A stretch of 9,410 nucleotides of DNA from Actinobacteria bacterium 13_1_20CM_4_69_9 (GTDB taxonomy: Bacteria; Actinomycetota; Thermoleophilia; Gaiellales; Gaiellaceae): positions 1-9,410 of the forward strand of contig MNJC01000099.1 of the NCBI GenBank assembly GCA_001920085.1. Direction: 5' to 3'. The notes below the pieces were generated by a model. It worked only from the letters and a program-made list of their open reading frames with translations. It had not been told where the DNA came from and did not search any database. The position numbers and the translations under genes were made by a program. Shown here in pieces: positions 1 through 6,424 of the stretch. Position 1 is the first letter of the stretch; the number at the start of each line of letters is the position of its first letter.

Positions 1-1132
1 GAAGACGGGCGCGGGCCTCGACGACCTGCGGGCGGCACTCGCGCGCGCCGCGAGCGACACAGCGCGCGACGAGGCGCCCACTCGTCTCTACGTCGACCGG
101 GTCTTCACGCTGCGCGGAATCGGCACGGTCGCCACGGGGACGCTCTGGTCCGGCCGGATCGCCGCGGGCGACACGTTGCGCGTCGAGCCGGGCGGACGAG
201 ACGTGCGCGTGCGCAGCGTGCAGGTGCACGACGACGACGTCGACGCGGCCGATCCCGGCCAGCGGGTTGCCGTGGCGCTCCCCGGTGTCGAGCGGCGCGA
301 CCTCGCGCGCGGCGACGCGCTCGTCGAGCCCGGCGCATACGCCCCCACGTACCGCATCGACGTCGAGCTCGAGGAGCTCGGTGTCTCGATTCCCCCGCGC
401 GTGCTCGTGCACCACGGGACGTCGGCCACGTTGGCGCGCGTCGCGCGCACCGGACGATTCGCACAGCTGCGGCTCGCAACGCCGATCGTCGCGGCGCGCG
501 GTGACCGCCTCGTGCTGCGCGCCGGCACGACGGTCGGAGGCGGACGAGTCCTCGACGCGGCGCCGCCGCGGCACAGCGATCCGAAGCGCTTCGCGGGGGA
601 GGTCGCCGAGCCGAGCGTCGAGAGGCGGCTTGCCGAGCTGCGGCTCGAGCTCGACCGCCGCCTCGATGCCGCCGACCCGCTCGATCCCGGCATCCCTCTG
701 CCGACGGAGCCGTGGGCACGGGAGCTCGTGCCCCTGCTCGGCCTGGAGCGGCGCGGCGCGAAGCTCTACCGTCCCGGCGCGAGCGGCGCGCTCGGGGACC
801 GCGAGCAAGAGGCTGCCGAGCTGGAGGCGCAGCTCGGCCTCGAGCCCGTGAAGGTTGCGGACGGGCAGCTCGCCCGCTTTCTCGAGGGCCACGGACGGCT
901 CGTGCGCGTCGGCGACGGCTACGCGATCTCGGCCGGCGCGTACGAGCAGGCACGAGACGTGCTCGTGCGCGAGCTCGAGTCCACCGGACGCCTCACGCTT
1001 GCGCGCTTTCGCGACCTGCTCGGGACGTCGCGCAAGACGGCGCAGCTGCTCCTCGAACGCTTCGACGCGGACGGCGTGACGCGCCGCGTCGGCGACGAGC
1101 GCGTCCTCAGGCGAGCGGCCGCGCGGCGCTAG
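1..1132 (+). CDS. selB: Selenocysteine-specific elongation factor SelB, 3' part (5' end outside window)
   Basis: SelB is the GTPase that carries Sec-tRNA(Sec) to the ribosome and binds the SECIS hairpin of selenoprotein mRNAs through C-terminal winged-helix domains. The reading frame is open from base 2 and encodes 376 residues before TAG at 1130-1132; the G domain lies upstream of the window. Visible are the end of domain I (KTGAGLDDL), the domain II signature (RLYVDRVFTLRGIGTVATGT, partial residues 28-47, then SGRIAAGD), VRVRSVQVH, and the end of domain III (GGGRVLDAAPPR, residues about 179-190). The last winged helix is clear (FRDLLGTSRKTAQLLLERFD ... GVTRRVGDERVLRR). A TTG at 176 is internal and not the real start. 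Only about 186 residues follow domain III, against roughly 240 in E. coli SelB, so one winged-helix unit may be missing. Its end overlaps the convergent nitrilase gene. Presence of selB implies that the organism decodes UGA as selenocysteine. Confidence 0.93.
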   Translation, partial: KTGAGLDDLRAALARAASDTARDEAPTRLYVDRVFTLRGIGTVATGTLWSGRIAAGDTLRVEPGGRDVRVRSVQVHDDDVDAADPGQRVAVALPGVERRDLARGDALVEPGAYAPTYRIDVELEELGVSIPPRVLVHHGTSATLARVARTGRFAQLRLATPIVAARGDRLVLRAGTTVGGGRVLDAAPPRHSDPKRFAGEVAEPSVERRLAELRLELDRRLDAADPLDPGIPLPTEPWARELVPLLGLERRGAKLYRPGASGALGDREQEAAELEAQLGLEPVKVADGQLARFLEGHGRLVRVGDGYAISAGAYEQARDVLVRELESTGRLTLARFRDLLGTSRKTAQLLLERFDADGVTRRVGDERVLRRAAARR

Positions 1133-2015
1133 TTACGTCGAAGCGGAAGACGTCCGGCCGGTGGTAGTGCCCGGCCGGGTCGAAGCGCTGCCGCGCCTCG
1201 TACAGCCGCTGTGGGTCGAGCTCCGCGTACAGGACGCCCTCCTCGTCCCACAGCGGGCCGGCCAGGTAGTTGCCGTCAGGCCCGAGGATGGCCGAGCCGC
1301 CGCGTCCGACGAGCTCGTCGCCGTCGGCGAGCGGAACGTCGTCGGGATAGCTCGCGGCGCTCTGGAAGACGCATGAGCTGAGCACGAACGCCCGGGCCTC
1401 GCGCGCGATGTGCCGGATCGAGTCGTGCCACGACTCGCTGTCGTCGGCGGTCGGCGCGAGGTAGATCTCGACGCCGGCCTGGTAGAGGGCGAAGCGCGCC
1501 AGCGGCATCAGGTTCTCCCAGCAGATGAGGCCACCGACCTCGCCCGAGTCGGTCTGGACCGTCTCGAGACCCGTGCCGTCGCCGAGCCCCCACACGAGCC
1601 GCTCGTGATTCGTCGGCATGAGCTTGCGGTGCTGGAGAGCGAGCTCGCCTGCCGGTGAGTAGATCAGGAGCGAGTTGTAGATGGTGCCGCGCTCGAGCTC
1701 GTTCGCGCCGACGGCGAGCCAGAGCCCGCGCGTGCGCGCGATGTCCGCGAGGCGGTCCGAGTCGGGCCCGGGGATCGTCAGCGACTCGCGCGCAAGCCGG
1801 CCGTAGAGCGGTCGCGCGTCGTCCTCCCAGCCGGCGAGGTGCCGCGCCCAGCGGCTGGACGGATAGACGGGGATGAACGCCTCCGGAAAGAGCGCGAGCC
1901 GCGCACCGTTTGCCACGACGTCGGCGGCGATGCCGTCGATCTTGTCGATCGTCGCCGTGCGGTCGAAGACGACCGATTCGGCCTGGACGCAGGCGACCTT
2001 GACCGCTGCGTCCAT
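1107..2015 (-). CDS. Nitrilase (carbon-nitrogen hydrolase superfamily, aliphatic nitrilase type)
   Basis: This is a 302-residue cytoplasmic thiol hydrolase that would convert a nitrile to a carboxylate and ammonia, or act on a related amide. The Glu-Lys-Cys triad is complete: E45 in LFPEAFIPVYP, K131 in HRKLMPTNHERLVWGLGDG, and C165 in GGLICWENLMPLARF. The HRKLMPT..ER..WG.GDG and CWEN.MPLAR patterns are those of true nitrilases rather than of omega-amidases or carbamoylputrescine hydrolases. The C-terminal block (RFDPAGHYHRPDVFRFDV) is also intact. I chose ATG at 2013-2015 because the homologous N-terminus (VKVACVQAE) begins there. An upstream in-frame extension to 2171 is arginine-rich and is the shadow of the MOSC gene. 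The start shares one base with the stop of the preceding MOSC gene (TGATG), so translation is probably coupled. The last 26 bp overlap selB tail to tail. The natural substrate cannot be inferred. Confidence 0.92.
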   Translation of the reverse strand: MDAAVKVACVQAESVVFDRTATIDKIDGIAADVVANGARLALFPEAFIPVYPSSRWARHLAGWEDDARPLYGRLARESLTIPGPDSDRLADIARTRGLWLAVGANELERGTIYNSLLIYSPAGELALQHRKLMPTNHERLVWGLGDGTGLETVQTDSGEVGGLICWENLMPLARFALYQAGVEIYLAPTADDSESWHDSIRHIAREARAFVLSSCVFQSAASYPDDVPLADGDELVGRGGSAILGPDGNYLAGPLWDEEGVLYAELDPQRLYEARQRFDPAGHYHRPDVFRFDVTSAARPLA

Positions 2016-2464
2016 CAGTCGTCGGCGACGACGGCGTCGCCGACGCCGATCTGGCCGTCGCTGAGGATGTCCGCGTTCAGCCCGCCGCGGTGCGCGAGCC
2101 CTTTGATCACGCCCTGCGTCGTCATCGCCTCGAGGGTCGTGCACGGCTCGCACAGCTGGACGCCGCGACATTCGACGTCGCCGACGCGGAAGCGCTTGCC
2201 GACGAGCTCGTTGACGTCGATGCCGCTCGTGACGACGTTGCGACGGGACTCGCGCGGCTCGATCGAGATGCCGTGCTCGCGTTCCATCGCCTCGACGGCT
2301 TCGGCTGCGATCAGCGTCAGCGCGACGCCCGGCGGCGCGTCCCTCTCGAAGAAGTAGCGGTTGCCCTCGAGCCCTCGGCCCGCCAGCGCTCGCACGGACT
2401 CGACGGGCTCGGGTAGCTCACCGCGTTCGGCGGAGATGTAGATGCCCTCGACGCGACCGGCCAT
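2015..2464 (-). CDS. MOSC-domain protein (YiiM-like, stand-alone)
   Basis: The 149-residue product is a single MOSC domain, named after the C-terminal domain of molybdenum cofactor sulfurase. MOSC proteins are thought to carry sulfur or handle molybdenum cofactor through a conserved cysteine. Seen here are GLEGNRYF (residues 31-38), the RNVVTSGIDVNELVGKRFRV block (75-94), LCEPCTTLE (104-112) with Cys105 and Cys108, and a C-terminal GLNADILSDGQIGVGDAV. The length fits the short stand-alone class. ATG at 2462-2464 is supported by the family-like N-terminus. No Shine-Dalgarno is visible on this strand, and the hyuB stop lies only 9 bp upstream, so it is read as part of the hyuA-hyuB-MOSC-nitrilase transcript. 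Its role beside a hydantoinase pair is unclear; it could serve a molybdoenzyme encoded elsewhere or a reductive reaction in the same pathway. Confidence 0.88.
   Translation of the reverse strand: MAGRVEGIYISAERGELPEPVESVRALAGRGLEGNRYFFERDAPPGVALTLIAAEAVEAMEREHGISIEPRESRRNVVTSGIDVNELVGKRFRVGDVECRGVQLCEPCTTLEAMTTQGVIKGLAHRGGLNADILSDGQIGVGDAVVADD
2020..2045 (-). promoter_or_regulatory. Perfect 11-bp hairpin just upstream of the nitrilase start
   Basis: Bases 2020-2030 and 2035-2045 are perfect reverse complements around a 4-nt loop. On the - strand the stem ends 4 nt before the nitrilase ATG at 2015 and occupies the place where a ribosome binding site would lie; no Shine-Dalgarno sequence is visible there. 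It lies inside the last codons of the MOSC gene. Ribosomes finishing MOSC would melt it, which fits translational coupling. It may also be a by-product of GC-rich codons, so function is inferred. Confidence 0.45.
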
Positions 2465-2473
2465 CAGGAGAGC

Positions 2474-3943
2474 CTAGCTCCCCCATCCCCCGCCGCCCGG
2501 CGTCTCGATCGTGACCACGTCGCCGGCCGCGAGGTCGCGCGTGAGCTTCGCGCCGGCCGGCTCGCCGTTGACGAGGTTGCGGCCGGGCGCTCCGGCCGAG
2601 CCGCCGCGCTCGCCGCGCGGGGCGTGCTCGCGGCGCTCGCTGATGATCGAGAGCCGGCAGTCCTCCAGCACGCGAAGCTCCCGCACGACGCCGTCGCCGC
2701 CGCGATGCGCCCCCGCGCCGCCGGAGCCGAGGCGGAGCCCGTAGCGCTCGACCTGCAGCGGATACTGCAGCTCGAGCGCCTCGACCGGCGTGGAGAGCGT
2801 GTTCGACATCGCGACGTGCACGCCGCTCGGCCCGTCGGCATCGGGACAGGCCCCTTGCCCGCCGCCGATCGTCTCGTAGTACGTGAAGCGCTCGTTCCCG
2901 AGCGTGACGTTGTTCATCGTTCCCTGGCCCTGAGCGGGGACGTCGATCGCCTCGCCGAACGCGCGCATGACGACGTCGACGATGCGCGATGACGTCTCGA
3001 CGTTGCCGGCGGCAACGGCCGCCGGCGGCCGTGCGTTGACGAGGCAGCCGTCCGGCGCCGCGACCGTGACCGGCGCGAACGCGCCGCCCGAGGCCGGCAC
3101 GTCGGGGTCGACGAGCACGCGCACGACGTAGAAGCACGCCGAGCGCGCAACCGCGAGCGGGCAGTTCAGGTTGCCCTCGTGCTGCGGTGACGTCCCGTCG
3201 AAGTCGATCGTGACTGCATCCCCCGTGATCGTCACCGTTGCGTGCAGCTCGAGCTCGCCCTCCATCGGCTCGAGGACGTCGCTTGCTTCGTAGCGTCCGT
3301 CGGGGAGCCGTGCGATGCCGGCGCGCATCGCGCGCTCGGAGTAGGCGTGGAGCTCGTTCATCGCAGACGTGACGGTGTCCTTCCCGCGCTGCGCGCACAG
3401 CTCCGCGACGCGCTGCTCGGCGAGGCGATGCGCGGCGAGCTGCGCGCGGAGGTCTCCGCGCCGCTCGTCGGGATTCCGCATCTGCGCGACGACACGCGCG
3501 ACGGCCTCGTCGTCGAGCAGCGTCGGCGGGATGACGACGCCTTCCTCCGACAGCGTGCGCGAGTCCGCCGGCATCGACCCCGGCTCGCGGCCGCCCACGT
3601 CGGCGTGGTGCGCCCGGGTGACGGCGAACCCGGCTTCGGTGCGCGAGACGAGCGTGATGTCCGGCAGGTGCGTGCCGCCCGTGTACGGGTCGTTCAGGGC
3701 CCAGACCTGTCCCCGTCGCGGCTCGTGCGCCATCACGGCGGCGACGGCGTCCGGCATCGCGCCCAGGTGCACGGGAATGTGCTCGGCCTGCGCGATCATG
3801 CGCCCGCGCTCGTCGAACAGCGCGGTCGAACAGTCTCGGCGCTCCTTGATGTTGGCGGAGAACGCGGAGCGCACGAGCACCGCGCCCATCTCCTCCGCGA
3901 TCGCCCGCAGCAGGCTGCCGAGGATCTGGAGCTCGATCGTCAC
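2474..3943 (-). CDS. hyuB: Hydantoinase/oxoprolinase subunit B (N-methylhydantoinase B / acetone carboxylase alpha-like)
   Basis: HyuB-type proteins form the partner subunit of HyuA-type ATPases in enzymes such as N-methylhydantoinase, 5-oxoprolinase and acetone/acetophenone carboxylases. The 489-residue product has the expected blocks: DCSTALFDERGRMIAQAEHI near residues 37-56 followed by PVHLGAMP, NDPYTGGTHLPDITLV near 84-99, HHADVGGREPGSMP, FDGTSPQHEGNLNCP, a GNVETSSRIVDVV stretch, and the glycine-rich end TPGGGGWGS. Nothing suggests truncation. The start is GTG at 3941-3943, which overlaps the hyuA stop by 4 bp (GTGA), so the two subunits are probably made in a fixed ratio by coupled translation. 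No strong Shine-Dalgarno precedes it. Family assignment is firm, but which member of the family (hydantoinase, oxoprolinase or carboxylase) is not decidable by eye. No small third carboxylase subunit is seen, which disfavours a classical acetone carboxylase. Confidence 0.93.
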   Translation of the reverse strand: MTIELQILGSLLRAIAEEMGAVLVRSAFSANIKERRDCSTALFDERGRMIAQAEHIPVHLGAMPDAVAAVMAHEPRRGQVWALNDPYTGGTHLPDITLVSRTEAGFAVTRAHHADVGGREPGSMPADSRTLSEEGVVIPPTLLDDEAVARVVAQMRNPDERRGDLRAQLAAHRLAEQRVAELCAQRGKDTVTSAMNELHAYSERAMRAGIARLPDGRYEASDVLEPMEGELELHATVTITGDAVTIDFDGTSPQHEGNLNCPLAVARSACFYVVRVLVDPDVPASGGAFAPVTVAAPDGCLVNARPPAAVAAGNVETSSRIVDVVMRAFGEAIDVPAQGQGTMNNVTLGNERFTYYETIGGGQGACPDADGPSGVHVAMSNTLSTPVEALELQYPLQVERYGLRLGSGGAGAHRGGDGVVRELRVLEDCRLSIISERREHAPRGERGGSAGAPGRNLVNGEPAGAKLTRDLAAGDVVTIETPGGGGWGS

Positions 3944-5676
3944 TGTCGCGTGAGCCTCAGCATGCGACCATCCCTAGCCCCCACCCACCCGGGGGGAACC
4001 CAGCACGTCGACCCGGGCAGCTCGACGACCGCAGGGCCGATGACCTCGACCGCGTCCGAGCGCGGCAGCTCCAGCTCCGGCCCGCGCCGCACTTCCGCCG
4101 TGCGCACGGCGACGAGCTCGATCGTGCGGTCGCGCTCGGCGAAGCCGTACTGCTCCTCGTGGGCGCGGTGGAACGCCTCGGCGAGCCCGTCCTGCAGCGG
4201 GACGGTCAGCTCGAACGACTGTCCCGCGTAGCGCAGATCGGCTTCTCCGTCGCGAGGCAGCTCACCGGCCTCGGCCAGCGGAAGGATGTACGAGCGCACG
4301 GCGTCGCGCCGCTCGTCGGCGGCGACGAGGCCGAGCGCCGACAGCACGCCCGCGATCTCGGGGACGAGGACCGTGCGCATGCCGAGCTCCTCGGCGAGCT
4401 CGCACGCGTGCAGCGGGCCGGCGCCGCCGAACGCGACGAGCGCGAACCCGGCCGGATCGTGCCCGCGCTCGACGGACACGACACGCAGCGCGCGCAGCAT
4501 CTCGGCGTTGACGACGTCGACGACCGCCGCAGGATCGAACCCCGCGAGCGCGCGCTCCGCGGCGGCGACGTCGAGCTCGACGCCGCCGGCGAGGCGCTGC
4601 GGCAGGCGGCCGAGGAGCAGGTTCGCATCCGTGATCGTCGCCTTCGTCCCGCCGCGGCCGTAGCAGGCAGGGCCGGGATCCGCAGCGGCGCTCTGCGGGC
4701 CGACGCGCAGTGCGCCGCCGGCATCGCGCCAGACGAGCGATCCGCCGCCCGCGCCGACGGTGTGCAGGTCGACGGTCGGCAGCCGGATCGGCAGCCCGCC
4801 GACCGCACGCTCGCTGGCACGCTCGGCGCGCCCTCCTGCGATCAGGCAGACGTCCGTGGAGGTCCCGCCCATGTCGAACGCGATCGCATCGTCGATGTCC
4901 GCCAGCGCCGCGATCCGGCTTGCGCCGACGACACCGGCCGCCGGGCCGGAGACGAGGATCGTCGCGGGATGCGCCGCGGCTTCCGCCGGCGTCGCGACGC
5001 CGCCCGACGAGCGCATCACGAGCGGCTGCGGCAGCCCCGCCCCCGCGCACGCTCCGGTGAGCGCGTCGAGGTATCGCGCGACGACCGGGCCGAGGTACGC
5101 ATCTGCCGCAGTCGTCGACGCGCGCTCGTACTCACGGAACTCCGGCGCCACCTCGTGCGACGCCACGACGCGGGCGTGCGGGAGCCGCCGCCGCAACTCG
5201 TCGGCGACGGCGCGCTCGTGCCCGTCGTCGCGGTACGCGTGCAGCAAGCAGACGGCGACCGCGTCTGCATCGACGTCCGGCAGCGAGGCGAGGTCGAGCG
5301 GCGCGAGCTCGCCGCGAGGCCCCATCCGTCCACGCACGCCGTGGCAGCGCTCGAGCGGCACGAGCGGCTCGGGCCAGTCCGCGCACGGCCGGTAGAGCTG
5401 CGCGCGCGTCTGGCGGCGCAGGTGCAGCAGGTGCTCGAAGCCCGCGTTCGTCACGAACGCCGTTCGCGCGCCCTTGCGCTCGAGCAGCGCGTTCGTGGCG
5501 ACGGTCGTTCCGTGCGCGAAGCGCTCGACCTGGTGCGCGCCGGCCGCGCGCGCCGCCGCCAGCACGGACTCCTCCTGCTGCCGCGCGGTCAGCACCTTCC
5601 CCGTGGACAAACGGCCGTCATCGAGCAGGACGGCGTCGGTGAACGTCCCGCCGACATCGACGCCGAGGATCGCCAT
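3940..5676 (-). CDS. hyuA: Hydantoinase/oxoprolinase subunit A (N-methylhydantoinase A-like ATPase)
   Basis: HyuA is the ATP-binding subunit (actin/Hsp70-like fold) of ATP-dependent amide ring hydrolases and of related carboxylases. The 578-residue product carries the phosphate-1 motif GVDVGGTFTDAV (residues 5-16), HGTTVATNALLERKGART (55-72), SGPAAGVVGA (243-252), a second phosphate motif FDMGGTSTDVCL (267-278), TVGAGGGS (306-313), and VGPQSAAADPGPACYGRGG (325-343). The C-terminal IGPAVVELPGSTCWVPPGW is also present. It is shorter than many relatives of about 650-690 residues; the stretch before IGPAVVEL looks compact. ATG at 5674-5676 is the only possible start because an in-frame TGA sits directly before it. 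No Shine-Dalgarno is visible upstream, so a leaderless transcript is possible. It is the first gene of the operon, divergent from the broken HAD gene with only 17 bp between starts. Confidence 0.94.
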   Translation of the reverse strand: MAILGVDVGGTFTDAVLLDDGRLSTGKVLTARQQEESVLAAARAAGAHQVERFAHGTTVATNALLERKGARTAFVTNAGFEHLLHLRRQTRAQLYRPCADWPEPLVPLERCHGVRGRMGPRGELAPLDLASLPDVDADAVAVCLLHAYRDDGHERAVADELRRRLPHARVVASHEVAPEFREYERASTTAADAYLGPVVARYLDALTGACAGAGLPQPLVMRSSGGVATPAEAAAHPATILVSGPAAGVVGASRIAALADIDDAIAFDMGGTSTDVCLIAGGRAERASERAVGGLPIRLPTVDLHTVGAGGGSLVWRDAGGALRVGPQSAAADPGPACYGRGGTKATITDANLLLGRLPQRLAGGVELDVAAAERALAGFDPAAVVDVVNAEMLRALRVVSVERGHDPAGFALVAFGGAGPLHACELAEELGMRTVLVPEIAGVLSALGLVAADERRDAVRSYILPLAEAGELPRDGEADLRYAGQSFELTVPLQDGLAEAFHRAHEEQYGFAERDRTIELVAVRTAEVRRGPELELPRSDAVEVIGPAVVELPGSTCWVPPGWVGARDGRMLRLTRQ

Positions 5677-5693
5677 TCAGGAAGACTGACACC
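5677..5693. promoter_or_regulatory. 17-bp divergent start region with HAD ribosome binding site
   Basis: The hyuA start (5676, - strand) and the HAD start (5694, + strand) are separated by 17 bp only. On the + strand AGGAAG at 5679-5684 lies 9 nt before the GTG and is a credible ribosome binding site for the HAD gene. On the - strand there is no Shine-Dalgarno-like sequence before hyuA. Any promoters must lie inside the opposite gene's 5' coding sequence; I could not identify convincing -10/-35 boxes. Confidence 0.5.
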
Positions 5694-6211
5694 GTGGCAA
5701 TCCGCGGGCTCCTCTTCGACTTCGACGGTCTCCTGATCGACACGGAGACGCCGTCCGGCGACGCGCCCGCGAGTTCGAGCTCTGCGACCTCGAGGATTTG
5801 CGGCCCGGCATCGCCGACTACCTCGCCGAAGCAGAGCGGCGCGGACTGAAGACCGCGATCGTCTCCAGCAGCACGACGGAATGGATCGAGCGGCACCTGC
5901 AGCGCCTCGACCGGGTCAACGGTTGGGGCGCGATCGTCGCGGCAAACGGCGACGTCGAGCGCGCGAAGCCGCAGCCGGACCTTTACCTCGAGGCGCTCGA
6001 CGTGCTCGCGCTGCAGCCGTCGGAGGCGATCGCGTTCGAGGACTCCCTCAACGGCATCCGCGCGGCCAAAGGAGCGGGCGTCTTCGTCGTCGCCGTCCCG
6101 AACCCGATCACCGAGACGTTCGCGCTCGACGAGGCCGACCTGCTGCTCAGCTCACTCGATCAGTTGCCGCTCGACGAGCTGCTCGAGCGAGCCTCCGGGG
6201 CCGGGAGCTAA
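5694..6211 (+). pseudogene. HAD-superfamily phosphatase (beta-phosphoglucomutase-like), cap domain deleted and frameshifted
   Basis: The first 20 codons from GTG at 5694 encode MAIRGLLFDFDGLLIDTETP, a textbook HAD motif I with Asp9 and Asp11. From about 5753 homology continues in another frame: VRRRAREFELCDLEDLRPGI, then motif II AIVSSST, the motif III lysine in RAKPQPDLYLEAL, and motif IV AFEDSLNGIRAAKGAG, ending at TAA 6209-6211. The original frame runs into TGA at 5847-5849 after 51 codons. Full-length relatives are about 220 residues and carry an alpha-helical cap of roughly 60 residues between motif I and the RRRAR linker; it is missing here. The deletion is not a multiple of three, so no complete protein can be made without frameshifting. 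All four HAD motifs are present but split over two frames. An assembly gap or read error is an alternative. A TTG at 5798 could in theory start a 137-residue fragment lacking motif I. Confidence 0.85.
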
Positions 6212-6224
6212 CCCGGTCCCGGAG
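6193..6224 (+). terminator. Strong stem-loop at the end of the HAD gene, no T-tract
   Basis: Arms 6193-6205 and 6212-6224 pair over 13 bp with a single G-U wobble around the 6-nt loop AGCTAA, which contains the TAA stop of the HAD frame. No run of T follows, so it is not a classical intrinsic terminator. U-less hairpins of this type at gene ends have been proposed as terminators or 3' stabilisers in GC-rich actinobacteria. The structure is directly visible; the role is inferred. Confidence 0.6.
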
Positions 6225-6234
6225 CAGAGGACGC

Positions 6235-6409
6235 CTCAACCCGCGCGGGGCGGAGGATCCGTCTCGATTCGGAACGGGCCGCCGGCCGGCGATGCGATCG
6301 TCGCGATCCGTACGTCTTCGTCGAGCTGCACGGCGGTCGAATCTGGGAGAGTGAGCTCGGAAGAGGAAGCACCTTCGTCTTCACCCTGCCGGCAGAGCAG
6401 GCCCCGTGA
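6235..6409 (+). pseudogene. Remnant of a sensor histidine kinase ATPase domain (3' end)
   Basis: The clearest part, 6317-6409, reads FVELHGGRIW then ESELGRGSTFVFTLPAEQAP and stops at TGA 6407-6409. This is the usual end of a histidine kinase catalytic domain, where relatives have FVELHGGRIWVESE.G.GSTF.FTLP; one residue (V) is missing. Just upstream LNPRG (6235-6249) and GGSVSIRNG (6252-6278), in two other frames, resemble the N-box region after NALKF. The D-box (DTGxGI) and G-box (GLGL) that should lie between are gone. The sequence therefore uses three frames within about 175 bp and cannot encode a working kinase. It sits immediately after the broken HAD gene and 15 bp before the convergent SnoaL-like stop. 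The N-box part is weaker than the C-terminal match. Confidence 0.65.
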
Positions 6410-6424
6410 CAGCGAGTTCGCGTT

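Noticed and set aside
2016..2171. N-terminal extension of the nitrilase with a run of ten arginines
   Set aside because: The extension overlaps MOSC codons and is an artefact of the GTCGTCGGCGACGAC-type sequence; nitrilase homology starts at ATG 2015.
3242..4231. 329-codon open frame on the + strand opposite hyuB/hyuA
   Set aside because: Spans two well-supported genes on the other strand and has low-complexity composition.
2474..5676. Acetone or acetophenone carboxylase
   Set aside because: The hyuA/hyuB families overlap with carboxylase subunits, but no small third subunit gene is present; hydantoinase/oxoprolinase-type naming is safer.
4159..5736. 525-codon open frame on the + strand opposite hyuA
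   Set aside because: Its product is an Arg/Ala/Asp-rich string without motifs; the - strand encodes HyuA with all family motifs. It is a GC-rich antisense shadow.
5694..6211. UGA read as selenocysteine to rescue the HAD gene (selB is nearby)
   Set aside because: The homology continues in a different frame, so decoding the TGA at 5847 would not restore it; residues after that TGA in the first frame do not look like HAD.
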